Shown one piece after another: positions 23,580 to 36,087 of a DNA stretch of 64,000 bases. A program made the position numbers and the translations under genes. Numbering within the stretch: position 1 is the first letter of the stretch; each line of letters starts with the position of its first letter. Where the stretch lies: NCBI GenBank assembly GCA_016758965.1, contig JAEPRB010000128.1, forward strand, positions 1-64,000. Direction: 5' to 3'. Source of the stretch: Circinella minor (Eukaryota > Mucoromycota > Mucoromycetes > Mucorales > Lichtheimiaceae). The notes under the pieces are model-generated. The model searched no databases. It was not told where the DNA came from and worked only from the letters and a program-made list of their open reading frames with translations.

Positions 23580-25145
23580 TGTTTAGTTTTGCGCTTTATT
23601 TTTCCATTTATATTATTATTCTTGATATTTTATTTCTTTTCGTTTCAATATTAAAATCTACGTTTTTTAATTTCTGTTCATAACAGGAAGCTAAAAAAAG
23701 CCGTTCCTAAATGTTATTAGTACTACATACACAATTAATTGATCAATGCAACATGTTAAAAAGCGTGGCATCGCAGAGCTCACTGTAACCGTAATAGAGG
23801 ACAGCGTCCTAAAAAAGGCTAGAAGCGGGCTCTTTTTTAGGATGATCGAGGAGGTTTACAGGGGGGTGTAAGAGATGAAGAAATTGTGATTGTTTATTAT
23901 TTATATTGGGTACAGCAGAAGTTTCTTTTATTGCAGCCATGTGTACACAAACATACAGTAGAGCCACAGTCTTGACCAGCGCACACACAAAGAGAGAGAA
24001 TGATTTAGAATGACGACGATGCTTACTTGAGTGACACAAGATACACTTAGTGCTAATACATCAATTTTTTGGGTAAATATGTAGTATCTTAGTAAACAAA
24101 AAAAAAGAATAACAAAATAAAGCATTAACGATATATTAAAAATAAATAAATAAACACATTCCGATGCTAACCCGAATGGCTTCAAGTTTATTAAGAAAAG
24201 AGAGTAGTCATGACTTTTTTTTTGGAGTGTTGTTGGAAACAACTAATTGGTTTTTTATTATTATTGTAAAAAAGAAACCCGAGACTGTGGGAACAAATTA
24301 TCTTTTTTTTTTTTGCAGAATGGAAAGCTAGTGTATGTGAAGAAGGCGAGCGGCAAATATACTAAAATGGTATCAGTTTATTTTACAAGTAAATCATACT
24401 ATATATAAACATATATACTGAATAAAGCGCCTTAGCTCCATCAAATACACGTGGCGAAAGAAAAAAAAATGGAGTGAGAATGAGAGTGAAAGAGAAGCTT
24501 GATACAAGTACGATAGATTGATTGTAACTTACTCTCTAATATACAAACTTTATAGGCAAATAACTAATATAAATAAGGAAAACCATGGACAGGAGATGTT
24601 GGTGCAACATACCATGTATTATATGCATCTTTCACCAAAAACATTTGTCTTGGTGCGAGAAGGGGTGAAAATTCCTTCCCTCTATTGTAGCGGAAATTCG
24701 AGAATTTACAAATTTGTTGATTTAGACTCGCTCTTTTTTTTTTTTTTTTTTACTTTTGCAAATCTGGTCTTTATAATGATCACATTTTAGTTTAGTGTAT
24801 AATGGGGGATTTACTTCCTGGCAAGCGCACATGCCGTACCTTTTTGGCAATAGTTCTCGGATCGGCTCACTGAATGTATGTGCTTTTCTATTTGCCACCA
24901 AATAATACATCCACACCCACAAAAATCATACATGCGACGCTCCCCCCATATGTCTATTTCTTACCAAATACAAACAGTTGACGAATTATAAAAGGGTGCC
25001 ACGCTTGTAAATAAATTACAGACCTTTTTTTTACAAGGAGAGAAGAACTTGTGCTCTTTTTTCCGTTCCTTTTTCTGTTCACTCATAACCACAAAACTCA
25101 CAGCTACTACAACAACGATAACAACTACACTTTTTATATTCATAC
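23580..25145. other. Intergenic sequence
   Basis: Open frames here are short and low-complexity. A possible exon after TTTTTTTTTTTGCAG at 24,319 (..NGKLVYVKKASGKY..) has no donor partner that I could find. The Zn-cluster gene promoter should lie at the right end. Confidence 0.35.
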
Positions 25146-26165
25146 ATGTCGCAGCCATCGCTCTCCCTCCCAATTGCAAAACAGCCTCTTTATCATCCAT
25201 ACGAGGGCGATGCCGCGTACTTTTGTAGTCGCTACCCTCAACAGGACAGCAGATTACCTTGTATGTTTAAGACTAACCTTTGCAATGATCCAATGGATTG
25301 TCGTTATTGCTCTAACAGTAACAACACGAATAGTCCGACTGGTGAGCACTTAAATAATAAACCATGGCGAATTGCTTTTTTCCAAGACGATCGCGACCAT
25401 CATCAGTTTTATCAGCATGATATGCTTCGTTCGACAAAATCAACACTCCCTCAGCAAAACAACAACGCTGTACCACGACGTCTTAGCTCTGGATCAGCTT
25501 GCGAAACCTGTCGTCGTCGCAAGACCAAGTGTGATGGAGGTCAGCCGTGTGCATACTGCGCTACTAATCGAATTCCATGCATTCATCGTGCTAGTAAAAA
25601 AAGATCTGCCCACCATTTGAACAGCAATAAGCAAACTGCTTTAATGATGGGGTGGACAACAGCAATAGATAATAAGACCAGTAATAGCAAACGTAATATT
25701 AATAATAACAGCACTGGATCGACAATAGCAGCCGAATTTTCTGGAGAGAGAGAAAAACAACGCCTACAGTGGATGGGACCTTCAACTCGAAAGGTAAAAC
25801 GACCACTTTCAGCACTAAATGCTGATCATCATGGTAATACAACAAAAAATTGCTTAAACATTTATGTATATATACAATGCTGCCTGTACTAATATCTACC
25901 ATCCCTTTACGTTTCAGAACCAAAGTCCATCATGAAACAGGCTAGCTGCCCTTCCTTGATGATCACGCAATGGCCACGACAACAACGGGGTAATACTTCC
26001 CCAATTAAAAGTTTTTCACCTCTATCACCACTATCCGATCACCATTCAACAAGTAGTGACAAAGCAGCAACATCAGCAATGTCTTCCACTTCGGCCGATC
26101 ATGTGACAAAGGAAGCAATACCTAGTGTAATGGGTAAAGAGAGATCAATAGTATTGATACGATAA
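25146..26165 (+). CDS. Zn(2)Cys(6) fungal transcription regulator
   Basis: Two exons, 25146-25833 and 25918-26165, 311 aa. The intron has a TACTAAT-like branch site. The binuclear zinc cluster is canonical: C119-x2-C122-x6-C129-x5-C135-x2-C138-x6-C145, with the basic RRRKTK stretch between the first Cys pairs. It therefore binds DNA in the nucleus. The N-terminal ~115 residues have extra Cys (CNDPMDCRYC) outside the cluster. The region after it is Asn/Ser-rich, and no fungal_trans domain is visible. The 3' end is uncertain: a GTAAAG donor inside the last exon could splice to an acceptor at 26238 and add an exon 26239-26375, giving a different C-terminus. The target genes are unknown. Confidence 0.8.
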
Positions 26166-26238
26166 AAAAGCTTGTTTTAGGAAAAGGTTAAGAGTAAAAT
26201 GCTAATAGGTTTATTTTCTAATCTTTTTGATTTTATAG

Positions 26239-26375
26239 ATCAACTATCATGTAGAACCTTTTCCGCCTTTACATTGGCAGCAGTTGATCAAGGGCCTAGT
26301 TACCCAATTTACCCTCTAGTTGCAAGAATAACTTCAGAAAAACTCAATGTACGCCGAGGCTACGCATCCGACTAA
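26239..26375 (+). CDS. Possible alternative last exon of the Zn2Cys6 gene
   Basis: After TTTTATAG at 26238 two frames are open. Phase 1, reached from the GTAAAG donor in ..SVMG, reads DQLSCRTFSAF.. to TAA at 26373-26375. Phase 0, which needs a weaker GTATTG donor, reads INYHVEPFPPLHWQQL.. to an earlier TAG. Only one can be native; transcript data would decide. Low confidence. Confidence 0.35.
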
Positions 26376-29300
26376 ACCCAATAATATTAACCAACAACAG
26401 CTTATGATAATTTTTATAATCAATAACGATTTTTCTTTTTTTTTTTCTGTTTTTTATATCTTTTTCGTTTACTTCTTATTTTTCTTTATTCTTTTATTAT
26501 GCAAGCATAAACAGCCTTAAAGTATTCTTTATTTTTTCACATCCTACTATACACTCTCTACTTTTTTCTTTTCCACTTTTTTTCTATGTGCTAATATCTT
26601 TTTTAGTTTATTCAAGAAACGTTTCTTATATGCATAAACCCCTCATTCTTTTTTGACCCCCCAGGATTTTATACTTGCTTTTTTTTGGGGTACAGGGGGG
26701 GGGGAAATACTTTATGTGCACCATGTATCGCTCGTTCTTCTTTTCTTTATATATCAATGTATCTATGATTGTATTCTTTTTATTTAACCTATTGACATTA
26801 TTCTCCTGCGAATATTCGCAGATTTAGTGATCTACTATATTTATACATAAACAATCGATCTTTTTTTTTCATTTGTCGCCATTACACGCTTTCGTTTATA
26901 TAAATATAAATATACATTATTATTATTTCAAACATAAAATCACCATTACTGCTTTTTAGACATTTGGCAAGGATTATTATTAAACATATATAAAGCGCAA
27001 ATACTATAATAAACCGCTTCCCACAATAATAAATTCATTCAGTTTGTTTAGTATTTGAAAGAATAATGTAAATGAAAATTTTTTCTGAGAGTTGTAAGCT
27101 ATCTCGGTCCGTTGCCTTTTTTTAGATTGAGTTTACTGCATGCTATTATTGTGACAGCCTTTTCTCTCTTCTTTGGAAAAAATAAACGATGCAACGTGAC
27201 GCATATATTAAGACGTCGTATCAAATGTAAGAATAATAGTCATAATACAATAGTGAACGCCGAGCGTAAATAAATAATAATCAGATTATTTGTTGGGTAA
27301 TAAAATACTGTAAGTATCTGCAGGGTTTTTTGCAGAAGATGTACTGTATATACAACACCATAAATATTAAGCCATGCATTGCAGTTTCTACTGTTGCGTT
27401 CGAGAAAAGTTTCGTTGTACATGTCGTCTATAAAATTTAAGAATATAATAACAACATTACCAACTGGTCTGATAAATATTTAGTGGTATGTCAATACTTT
27501 TCTTTTATCCGTCAATCTAATTTTTAGTATTTGCTAACCTGTCAACCAAAAGCCGTTCAGTCACCAACCATTTTATATTTATTTATATAGATATTGTCGT
27601 CATGGAAATTTCACAAGATTTTGTTTTAGTTATATATAATAATGCGGATTTTCTCTAGTTGAATTATATCCAAATAAAATTGTACAGATGTGTAAAAGTA
27701 TAAGTGTTTCTACGCTAAATATCAATACGAATGTTTTTTTGAGATTTAAAATTTTTTCCTCTGGTTATATAATATAGTCAATGTTTCTCTACGTAATTTA
27801 CATAGATAAAGACTACGTACGTAATCTATCAGAAGAGTTATGTTGATGTCTGTTTATTTGTTGGGGGTTATCACTTCTTGATTACGCTTGTAGACTCATT
27901 ATTATGAATCAGATCGGCAATATGCATTTTCACGAATTTTAGAATATTCCTTTTCCTAAAGTTATAATAGCTCCTGTGCTGTTTGTTGTCGTGGTTACTT
28001 TTTCTGCTGCTGCTGAGTTTAACATTAAATAGATTCGCTTGATACAGCTCTATTGGTAGCTCTCCATTTGTTGGTTGACCAGCGTTTAATATAATACGAC
28101 TATATAAAAGCTACTTTGTTAACCATATCATTATGTCGTGGTGTTTTCAGCTTAGGTAATGTTTGTAATTTATGCGGATAACTTTAAATATACACCATTT
28201 ATATATTAATGATATAATTAATTTTGAAACTCTTCAGCAAGGTCTCTTCTTTGAACCGTTGTTGTGGGGCTTTAGCAAATTTAAATGGACAAAGGGGAAC
28301 GATGAAGGGGTTCAAAATTTCAGGAACACAAGTACCTCCGTGCAGGTGTCTGATTGGAATGTCATTGGTGAAGTAAAAAGGCTTCCTTACAAAAATTATG
28401 CTTTTTGGCTTAAAATATTTACAACTCTATGCTTATATTTTGTACCTACAAAGCCTATTCTTAATATTATGCTATAGTGCTTAAATGGTGTTATTTTTTT
28501 TCAAAATGCTGGGTGTCCCTTAATTTTCTATCCCTAAAGCAAATTATGTTATATAACTTTGTAAAAATAAAAATAAAGAAAAAGTTACTATTATGTGGGG
28601 TTACTACAGAGCCAAAAAAAAAGATGTTATTATTACTAAGAGCTGTTGTTGTACAGGAATAATTCACTCTCATCACTAATGCAGCTAATTCTACTAGCAA
28701 ATCATTTTCAACTTCAACTATTATGCATTGGGTGCAGTCGCTTGGATTGTTATATTTATTAGTTTCATAATGATAATGTGACTAATCAGGATTTATTACT
28801 AGAGCGTATACTTTTTACTCGCACCAAATTACTTGTTACTGATTTGTTTGGCTACTTAATAAAAGCTGTAATTCCTTATTTTTAATTAAGGTGTATACAC
28901 GAGCACAAGCAAGTTCAAGTACCGTGTGTCGTTATATTGGCTAACAGATAGCAGGATCTTGAGCATTAGCCAATGCTTATTGAATCAAACATGATATACT
29001 TTCAAGTAATTTTTATATACATTATATTTGTGAACGTGCATTCCACAAGAAGAAATAAGGCTAATATCTTGTCCTGTAGATCAGACTTTTAGCACCCCCA
29101 CACATGTTTAATCCCGATTGAAAAAAAGCTCATGTACAATAAAAAATCAGGAGAGCAAATTAACCGTGCATGCTCGCTTGCTAAGCTGGTATTAATATCT
29201 GTATTATGCACATATTCATTCTCAGGATCAATGTGCATTGAGTAAAATCCTCTTGTACAACATCAGACCGTTGTTTATCGATGAGTAACAATGGTAGCAT

Positions 29301-29440
29301 AACTTATTGTTTTTTGTTTTTTTTTTTCAAAAAAAGCATTTTTTCAATTGAGTCCAAATTCTGGAATTAGCAACAGATGTTTCCGATCGATTTCGTGTTA
29401 CTATAATGATCCTGGATGGGGGTGCCATAGTTTTTGGGTA
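26376..29440. other. Intergenic sequence, 3 kb, largely featureless
   Basis: AT-rich with poly-T tracts and a G run (about 26,695-26,704). The open frame 28,172-28,477 has slightly coding-like composition (..LLWGFSKFKWTKGND..) but no recognisable family and no splice partners. The right part may contain the unidentified left end of the MULE relic. Confidence 0.35.
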
Positions 29441-29481
29441 CTTCCATTTTCGTTAATAGAAGTAAAACAGTCCTCCCCCAT

Positions 29482-29580
29482 CTTTTTTTTTGTTCTCTCC
29501 CCCTTTTTTTTGTTCTCTTCCCCCTTTTTTTTGTTCTCTTCCCCCTTTTTTTTGTTCTCTTCCCCCCTTTTTTTGTTGTC
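29482..29580. repeat. Tandem ~21-bp pyrimidine repeat
   Basis: About four and a half units of CCCCC-T(8)-GTTCTCTT with small length changes. In the minus direction it reads as Lys/Gly/Arg/Glu/Gln repeats in all frames, which creates spurious open frames there. Confidence 0.8.
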
Positions 29581-29599
29581 TTCCAACTGTATAGCAGAA

Positions 29600-31130
29600 G
29601 ATGAATGCAAACATGAAAACTGAATTCGAAAGATTTATTGATGGTGACCAAGAAATGAGAATTACTCTTCGCGTGAAAGACAGTGGAACATTTGAGCGAC
29701 CAACTGATATTGGTTGGCAGCTATTTAAAACAAATAGCAATCCTATAAAAAATGTCACTGCTATCAGCACCACCCAAAACTTGTCTCGGATCGTTACGTT
29801 GTGTCAACATTACTTGCAAACGACATGGAGTTAATCTTAAGCCAGGAAGCACAATGTCAATAATCCAGGCACAAACTTTGAAACCTTGCTCATTATGCAA
29901 ACAGGAAACAATTTAACATTTCGAGTGTGGCGTTCGCTTAAATTTTAAGTTCATAGGCAACATCGGTATTTTAGAACATAAAGGGACACACACGCATGGC
30001 AAATATGAAGCGGCACATATAAAAAAAGAGTCTATCCTGAAGTTTACTCAAAGAGTACCTGAATTTCCCTCAGAGAAACCAATGAAACTTCTTCACGGAA
30101 CTAGCATTGATAGGCTGTTGAATCCACTATAGCCTGCATGTGGCATTGACGAAGACTTTCAGCACTTGGGAAAGATAGGGTACCACAGACGTAATGTCCT
30201 TGCAGCATATGGATTCACTGTTAATGGGGTTGCTCTCATTGAATCACTTAAAGATTCAATTGATAAGCTTGACACTGAGTTTCCCGAATATTTAAAATCA
30301 CCAATGGATATTAACCCAAAAACGTTTTGCATACCATTTGGATCTCCCATCATCGTTCATTATGCAAATTTCCACGACTACCCAATCATCACAGACGTTA
30401 CCTATGCTTGCTTTAACGATGGCTACTACTTGTGTAATTGTGTCATTTTTATGGAAGAGTTGGAAAAATATGTACCTGTTTTCCAAGCTGTCATTGGTGG
30501 TTTGACTACAATGTATTTCAATGCATACTTCATTGCTATGTTCAAAGAACTAAAAATACCCACGAATGAAGATGGAGATCCATGTATGTGCGGTATCATG
30601 ATGGACTTCTCACAAGCTCAGAGAACTGGGCTTTTTCAAGCTTTTTCATCATCATTTCCTTTTTCAAGAACGAAACCAGAGGTATATCTCAAAGGATGCT
30701 ATTACCATCGGAAAAATTCCGTTGAAAGAATTTCGAAAAATGATTAATTGATATCTACAGATCAAGTTAATTCTTTCCTAGAGTAAACTAAAACAATATA
30801 TGAAGCAAATGTCCCAGGAATTTTTGATGCCGTTGTTGAAGGATTATTAAAAGATTTTCCAAGTATCAAAGAGTGAGTATCATGGTGGTTGAACCCAGAA
30901 ATCAGCAGCATTATAATTCCGATCTAAATCATTGATGCGAGACCAACTTTTTCAGAATTCAACCAAAACAACAAATGGTGTAGAAGCTTTTCATCGTAAC
31001 ATATATCGTCTTGTACAAAAAGACAAGCCAATCGCCGCCACACTCTCTCAACTGTTCAACTATTTGCTTACTGAAGAACATAATATTCAATGAGTTCTTT
31101 CAGGCAAGAATATCAATTATACAAAAGCGT
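29600..31130 (+). pseudogene. Decayed MULE (Mutator-like) transposase
   Basis: Pieces of one protein occur in order. A possible Cys/His zinc region (about 29,780-30,010, ending GTHTHGKYEAA) is followed by a segment ending ..LLHGTSIDRLLNP, then the DDE core: first Asp in DYPIITDVTYACFND, second Asp in GIMMDFSQAQRTG, the C..H box in LKGCYYHRKNSV, SWWLNPEISS, and the third acid in TTNGVEAFHRNIY. The spacing is that of fungal MULE transposases. The reading is broken by in-frame stops at 30130 (TAG), 30745 (TAA), 30784 (TAA) and 30874 (TGA), and by a frameshift before the Glu motif at about 30,983. Terminal inverted repeats were not identified. The catalytic residues survive although the frame does not. 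Confidence 0.75.
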
Positions 31131-31459
31131 CATAAACGTAAGTTTTATTAATACAGTTATCCAAGTTCGTTTCGTTAATCGCGTTGCTAAGAACACTGTG
31201 TATAATAATAGCCACCGTAAACCTAAAAGAAAATTGTCAATGATGGATGTGCTCCAGATACCTTGAAGCAGTAGTTGCACAAAAGAAAAACTTCTACTAA
31301 AACAAGCCAAAAATCAAACATTAATGAAAGTTGTCTGCCAAAAAAAAAAAAAAAAAAAAAAAAGATTGAGAAAGAACTTCAGAAAGTGCGTCATTAAGTA
31401 ATCAAATAGTTATTTGTTTATCATTATTGAGATTCATAATACAAATATTTACTTGGAAA

Positions 31460-32632
31460 TATAGATACAGTGGAAAATCATCAGCATGAAAACAGCGCCA
31501 ATAAAGAAGAAGACAGAACCACGGCTATTGAGGCACGTAAAGCCTGGGCAATGAGACAGTCTGAGGTCCGTGATCAATTTCAAAAAGAAAAGAAACAAGA
31601 GTATCGAGACAAAAAGCAAGCAAAAAAAATGGATGTAAATTGAGAGAAGGCACTACATCTGTTTAATAATTCTTACTAACCCATTGATATGCAGATTTGT
31701 TAATGATCAGCCTGAGGTTGATTATCCACGTAATATTGTTCCAAACAGAGAAACGCTTGCTTTATTGATTGTCTCTTCAATATTATATCAAGATCAGTTA
31801 TGCCCTATATTTCTGAGGCTCTCAGAATCGATGATAACCCAAGAGCTCAGCTTTTTGCCAACCTTTGGAAGGCTGTACAACAGCATGACTTTACAAGTGG
31901 TATATTGTCAGCACGGGAGTTTATATGGGACAATGAAGTAAAATACGGATTAAAAGAGAGAGGATCCTTTGGCGACCCAATAGATGTCTGTGAATGTATT
32001 CTTGGCAATCATTGTATCAATAGATTTCTTGAACACGTCCAGTTTCGCACTAAAGCTGAAGTTCATAAAATTTTACCTCCTACAAAAAATTCATTAAAAG
32101 CATGGATAACAGAAGATACACAAGATAAGAACAAGCTAAGAACAAAACGAGCTATGTTTTATTTGAACGATGAAAATTTTATCGAAGAAGATTTAAGCGA
32201 CTGGCGATTAGCAAATTTGGGTGATTATTGGAGGAAATTGTTATGGACTACAAGGTTTTCCTCGACAAATCACTACTTATGCAACGCCAGATCGTCGAGT
32301 ATGCTAAGTTTATTGTTGTGGCGAACAGATACCAGGATCACGATCTTGAGTGGCGAAAGAAACATGGGGAGTTATCACGAAGTATGATCTATTACCCATT
32401 GAAAATTAAATTTTAAAAATTCGAATATCAGCTCTGTGGACGGGTATTAGCTACTAGGTCGACTGGTTTTCACTTTGAATCCATATCCACAATTCCTAAT
32501 GGAGATGTGTACGAATTTGACAACATAACATCTTCTCCTAAGAAAGTAAAACGGATTGATGACAAGTTTAAATATACAGGATTAGTCATATATCGTCGAT
32601 TGACACCTGATCAGGAGCTTCAAGAAAAATAA
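31460..32632 (+). pseudogene. Decayed gene next to the MULE, resembling a ubiquitin-specific-protease-like protein
   Basis: The reading runs through three frames: a Lys/Glu-rich coiled segment (31,470-31,640), then IVPNRETLALLIVSS, then from 31,800 ALRIDDNPRAQLFANLWKAV.. with GDPIDVCECILGNHC, then a third frame to the stop near 32,632 with CGRVLATRSTGFHFES and VYEFDNI. The late ..GFHF.., ..VYEFDN.. pattern resembles the C-terminal His box region of USP/UCH-type peptidases, with the DPIDVCE segment in the place of the conserved 'DA.EF' region. The assignment is tentative. At least two frameshifts make it non-functional. It lies 0.3 kb after the MULE relic in the same orientation, so it may be a second gene of that element. 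Confidence 0.45.
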
Positions 32633-34755
32633 TATAGTGTTATCCCTCTTTTCGGGTTTTCCCCTCTTTTCTCTTTTCTCTCCCTCTCTCTATTATATTT
32701 CTTTTTATCTTATTTTTTTCTCTTTCAGTATTATAACTACTTATTACTATTATTACTACTATTATTATTATTATCACATTTCTTTTACCAACTTAGATGA
32801 AGGAAGCAGTACCAGAAGTTTCTTTACAAGAAATAATAATTAAGTTTACATCGGTTTAAGGAAGTTCATCCATATTGGTAACCAGAATCATTTTTACCTG
32901 AAACTGGATTCGTTTTGACCTAACATCAGATTCATTTTTACCTAAAATCGGATTCGGATTAAGGAAACAGATAGTCAATTATTTAGAATACGTACATAGG
33001 ATAGTTTCTTCCTTTCTTTGCAATATAACAATTAGTTCACTCTTTCTTCATTTTATTGAAATAAACTTTCTTTCCTGACTATTTGATCGGTCGAATTTAC
33101 TAGTTATAAAACCGCCCTTTATTTATTTTTCTCTTTGTTGAATAAGTTATTTGACATAACTTTCTTTATTCCTTGGGTCTTTTACTCTGAATTTCTTGTA
33201 TTTTCTTTTTATTCTATTAAATACGATCCGAACGGGACGTAACAATAGTACTTACATACAAAAGAAGATAACGAACTAATTGAATGGTACCAAAAATACT
33301 TTTTGTGCATGCACAAAGAGAAGTAGTGAGCATTATACTAAATGATTATATTATGTATTATACTGTATTTACTAGCATTTTAATTGCATAATGTCCCGGT
33401 TGCGATTGACTAAGATTAACGAATACGTATTTATATTTCTTTCTCTTTTTTATTTACTTAATATATTATATACAGAATTGATGTGAATTTATTTCGTTTT
33501 ACTTTTTTTTTTATAAATATATCAAATCATTAGCAATTCGATTGTCATTTTTGAATAAATGAAAACGAATGTCTATATGATAGAGAAGGAAAAAAATGAT
33601 AATTTTGAATAGTTTCAATACTACCTATACCAATTGTTCTTTTGTCTTTATTTTGAAAATTACGTTGTGCCCTTCTAAATCCATACCAAACATGTATATA
33701 TTTAACTACAAATTTTTTATTAGTAAATTAAACTTCTGACTCAATGAATCATCATTGTTGTGTGACACACGTCAATCCTTCATCTCAAGCAATTCAAATA
33801 TAAACTAACATATAAAAACTCTAAAATAATCTCACATCGGTTGCTTTCTAAATAAACAAATAATCGACTATGATACTGACAACAAATTACAAATACGTAA
33901 TAATTCTATCATAATGACACTTTATAATAATAGACATCTACAATAATCAAACTTAATTTATTTATTCATAATTGTATAACATACAATTCAATATAATATA
34001 ATATCATTTACAAATAGAGGAAATGCATATCATCTAAAACCTATATATATACATATATGTCGTGTAATAGAAATAATTATCTTTTTATCATCTTATTCCT
34101 CATATAATAAAATACTTGAAAGATTTTCACAAGTCCTATCCCGTTATCAATTTATTCTTATCTTGTTTTATATTAACGCTTATACTCATTTAAGTATCTC
34201 AACTATATCAACTTTTACAAATATAACTATACATATAGAAAAGACGACGAAACATGTGTTATTAATTTTAGAATTTGTTGCTGAATAACTTCCAGTAGCT
34301 AATGCATATTGAAGTATACAGCATTTCAGATGAGTTGTAAAAGTAAATGAGTGCTTACTTTTTCTATTATTTAGAGAATTGACTTACTTGTAATTCATAT
34401 GATAACTCTACGTTTTTATCGTGGAACCTTTTTTTTCCCTTTATGTACAGATTTAACTATACGTAATGCGAATGTTATAAAAGATAAATAAAATAATAAA
34501 GGTAGTAAATATATATAGGATATGATAAACCTTGTAAAATCCGAACATACATCATAGATTTTATAATGAAAAAGGACAAAGTGTTGTTAATTCATAATGA
34601 TCATTATTGTTTATTTATAATATGGTTTACTATCCCATTTTGGTGAACTAGATTGATACAATGGAGTACAATCATTCATCTAGAAACAATTGGTCAAGCC
34701 ATTCTGTAACTGAAAATAAATAATAAATGTTGATATAATTATTTACTACTAATGA
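32633..34755. other. Repeat-like intergenic sequence
   Basis: Begins with a C/T-rich tract and (TTA/CTA)n microsatellite (about 32,730-32,775). At 32,882-32,960 the words CAGA.TCATTTTTACCT and ATTCG recur two to three times. A possible LTR end (..CGGGACGTAACA) occurs near 33,243, unconfirmed. No gene was recognised. Confidence 0.35.
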
Positions 34756-34890
34756 TCCACGGGGCTTTTTTCCCATCATGGGGTGCCACCTTTTTCACTT
34801 TGGCGTTGGAGGGACTTTTGGTTGGTAAAAGCTGAAAATTACAAAGGCAGTGTCATTTCAGGTTGTTGGCAGAATTACAGAATTTATAAT
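34756..34890 (+). repeat. Dispersed repeat copy (first half of family at 63 kb)
   Basis: TTTTTCACTTTGGCGTT, GGTTGG..A..GCTGAAAATT, GGCAGTGTCATTTCA and CAGAATTACAGAAT match 63,025-63,120 in order. No coding capacity. Confidence 0.65.
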
Positions 34891-35074
34891 AACGGCTGTG
34901 AAATATAGCTCTGGCAGCATACTTTTTTCTTAAACAAATGTGGCAATATTTTTTTTTACATACGTAACAGAAGATAAAAGCACATCCGTCTTAATACTTT
35001 TTTTGCGACAATTAGTCTTTATGATTTATTGAAAAAATATGAACTAATTGTCACAAAATTCGACACAAGTTAAA

Positions 35075-35175
35075 GATATGATAACCTTGTTCTCAAAAAG
35101 ATCTTTCAGCTATATCAGGGGTAGATTCCTTAGAATCTCTGGTATTTTTACATTCTTAATTCCATGACGCTACAA
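35075..35175 (+). repeat. 100-bp dispersed repeat, copy 2
   Basis: Direct-orientation match to 15,533-15,631; see that entry. The 63 bp before it contain an imperfect inverted pair (TGCGACAATTAGT, ACTAATTGTCACA) that is absent from copy 1. Confidence 0.75.
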
Positions 35176-35611
35176 TCACTTTTGTTTTGCGTTTTTGAGA
35201 TGGTTTAGATTTACTTTTTTATGAGTGGAAAGCGGTTCGATATCACCAACCTTGTCCAAAGTAAACTAACGGCTATTGCCCGCGTGCGAAACAAAGCTCT
35301 TTCTGCTGACACGACTTTACTTAATAGTATTATTTGATGGACTACAAAAAGCAAACTTACAGATTAGTACAAGGTAAAAAAAAAGATTAGACTCTTCTCC
35401 CAGTTATATTAAACTTGATTTTTGTATAGAAGCGATTTCAAAAGGAAATGGCTAAAAATATATTTTATACTAAGATTGAACTAAATAGTCCATTTAGAAT
35501 GTTTTAGATATTAAAACCACATGTGATAATATAAAAAATAGATTGGATTTGACAAAAAGAAGTATTAAAGAATTGCTTGTTATCCAAGATAAATGATATT
35601 CAGTGCTTCAT

Positions 35612-36087
35612 CTAACCGCTTGCTGTGGAATTACTGGTATATAGTTTCAGTTGTTTTTCACTAATAGGTGAATTGGCGGTAATATTGGGTGATTGTTTGA
35701 CATCATCTGCTTTGTGTACTTCGTTCATCATCTTACTCAAAGAACGTTGTGATAAAAGTCCTGAACGTCGTTAAAATTCGGTTACAGCTTTCACCTTTTT
35801 AAAAGAAAAAAAGAAAAGCACGTGATTTAGTGACACATATATTTATATAAAATATATAATAATATTTTTTTTTTTTTTTGATATTTTACCGCTGTAAATA
35901 TACTACATTTATTACGTTCACGATTTTTCATTACTATTTTTTTGTATAGTTAGAAAAATAAATATTATAACGAAGATTACTTCTGTTTATAACCATTGGC
36001 ATATTTTTTTTTTATTTACCATAGCATTAATCACGTCAATAGCAGTCTCCTCCTCAATCCTTCTTAGTCTCCATGTTCTTTGGAGCG
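35612..36087 (-). pseudogene. Fragment of an unidentified gene with a nonsense codon
   Basis: Exon-like segment 36087-36020 (ALQRTWRLRRIEEETAIDVINAM, then GTAAAT) joins in phase 0 to an exon from 35794 (VKAVTEF). That exon meets TAA at 35773-35771 but continues in the same frame (RRSGLLSQRSLSKMMNEVHKADD..) to TAG at 35614-35612. CAA to TAA would explain the first stop. No start codon or upstream exon was found, and the family is not recognised. It could also be a truncated 3' end of a live gene. Confidence 0.4.

Noticed and set aside
24319..24410. Exon-like segment after a pyrimidine tract and GCAG
   Set aside because: No donor or start upstream could be joined to it in frame.
29367..29651. 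Lys/Gly/Arg-rich minus-strand open frames
   Set aside because: They are translations of a simple 21-bp tandem repeat, open in all three frames.
33070..33250. Possible LTR ending in CGGGACGTAACA
   Set aside because: No second copy, TG start, primer-binding site or internal region could be paired with it.
126..36087. In-frame TAA/TAG in several coding-like regions as a sign of a reassigned (Gln) genetic code
   Set aside because: SIN3, GMD, DBR1, EMG1, the MFS and PAP-like genes read for hundreds of codons without internal TAA/TAG and end at them, so stops occur only in transposon relics and orphan genes.
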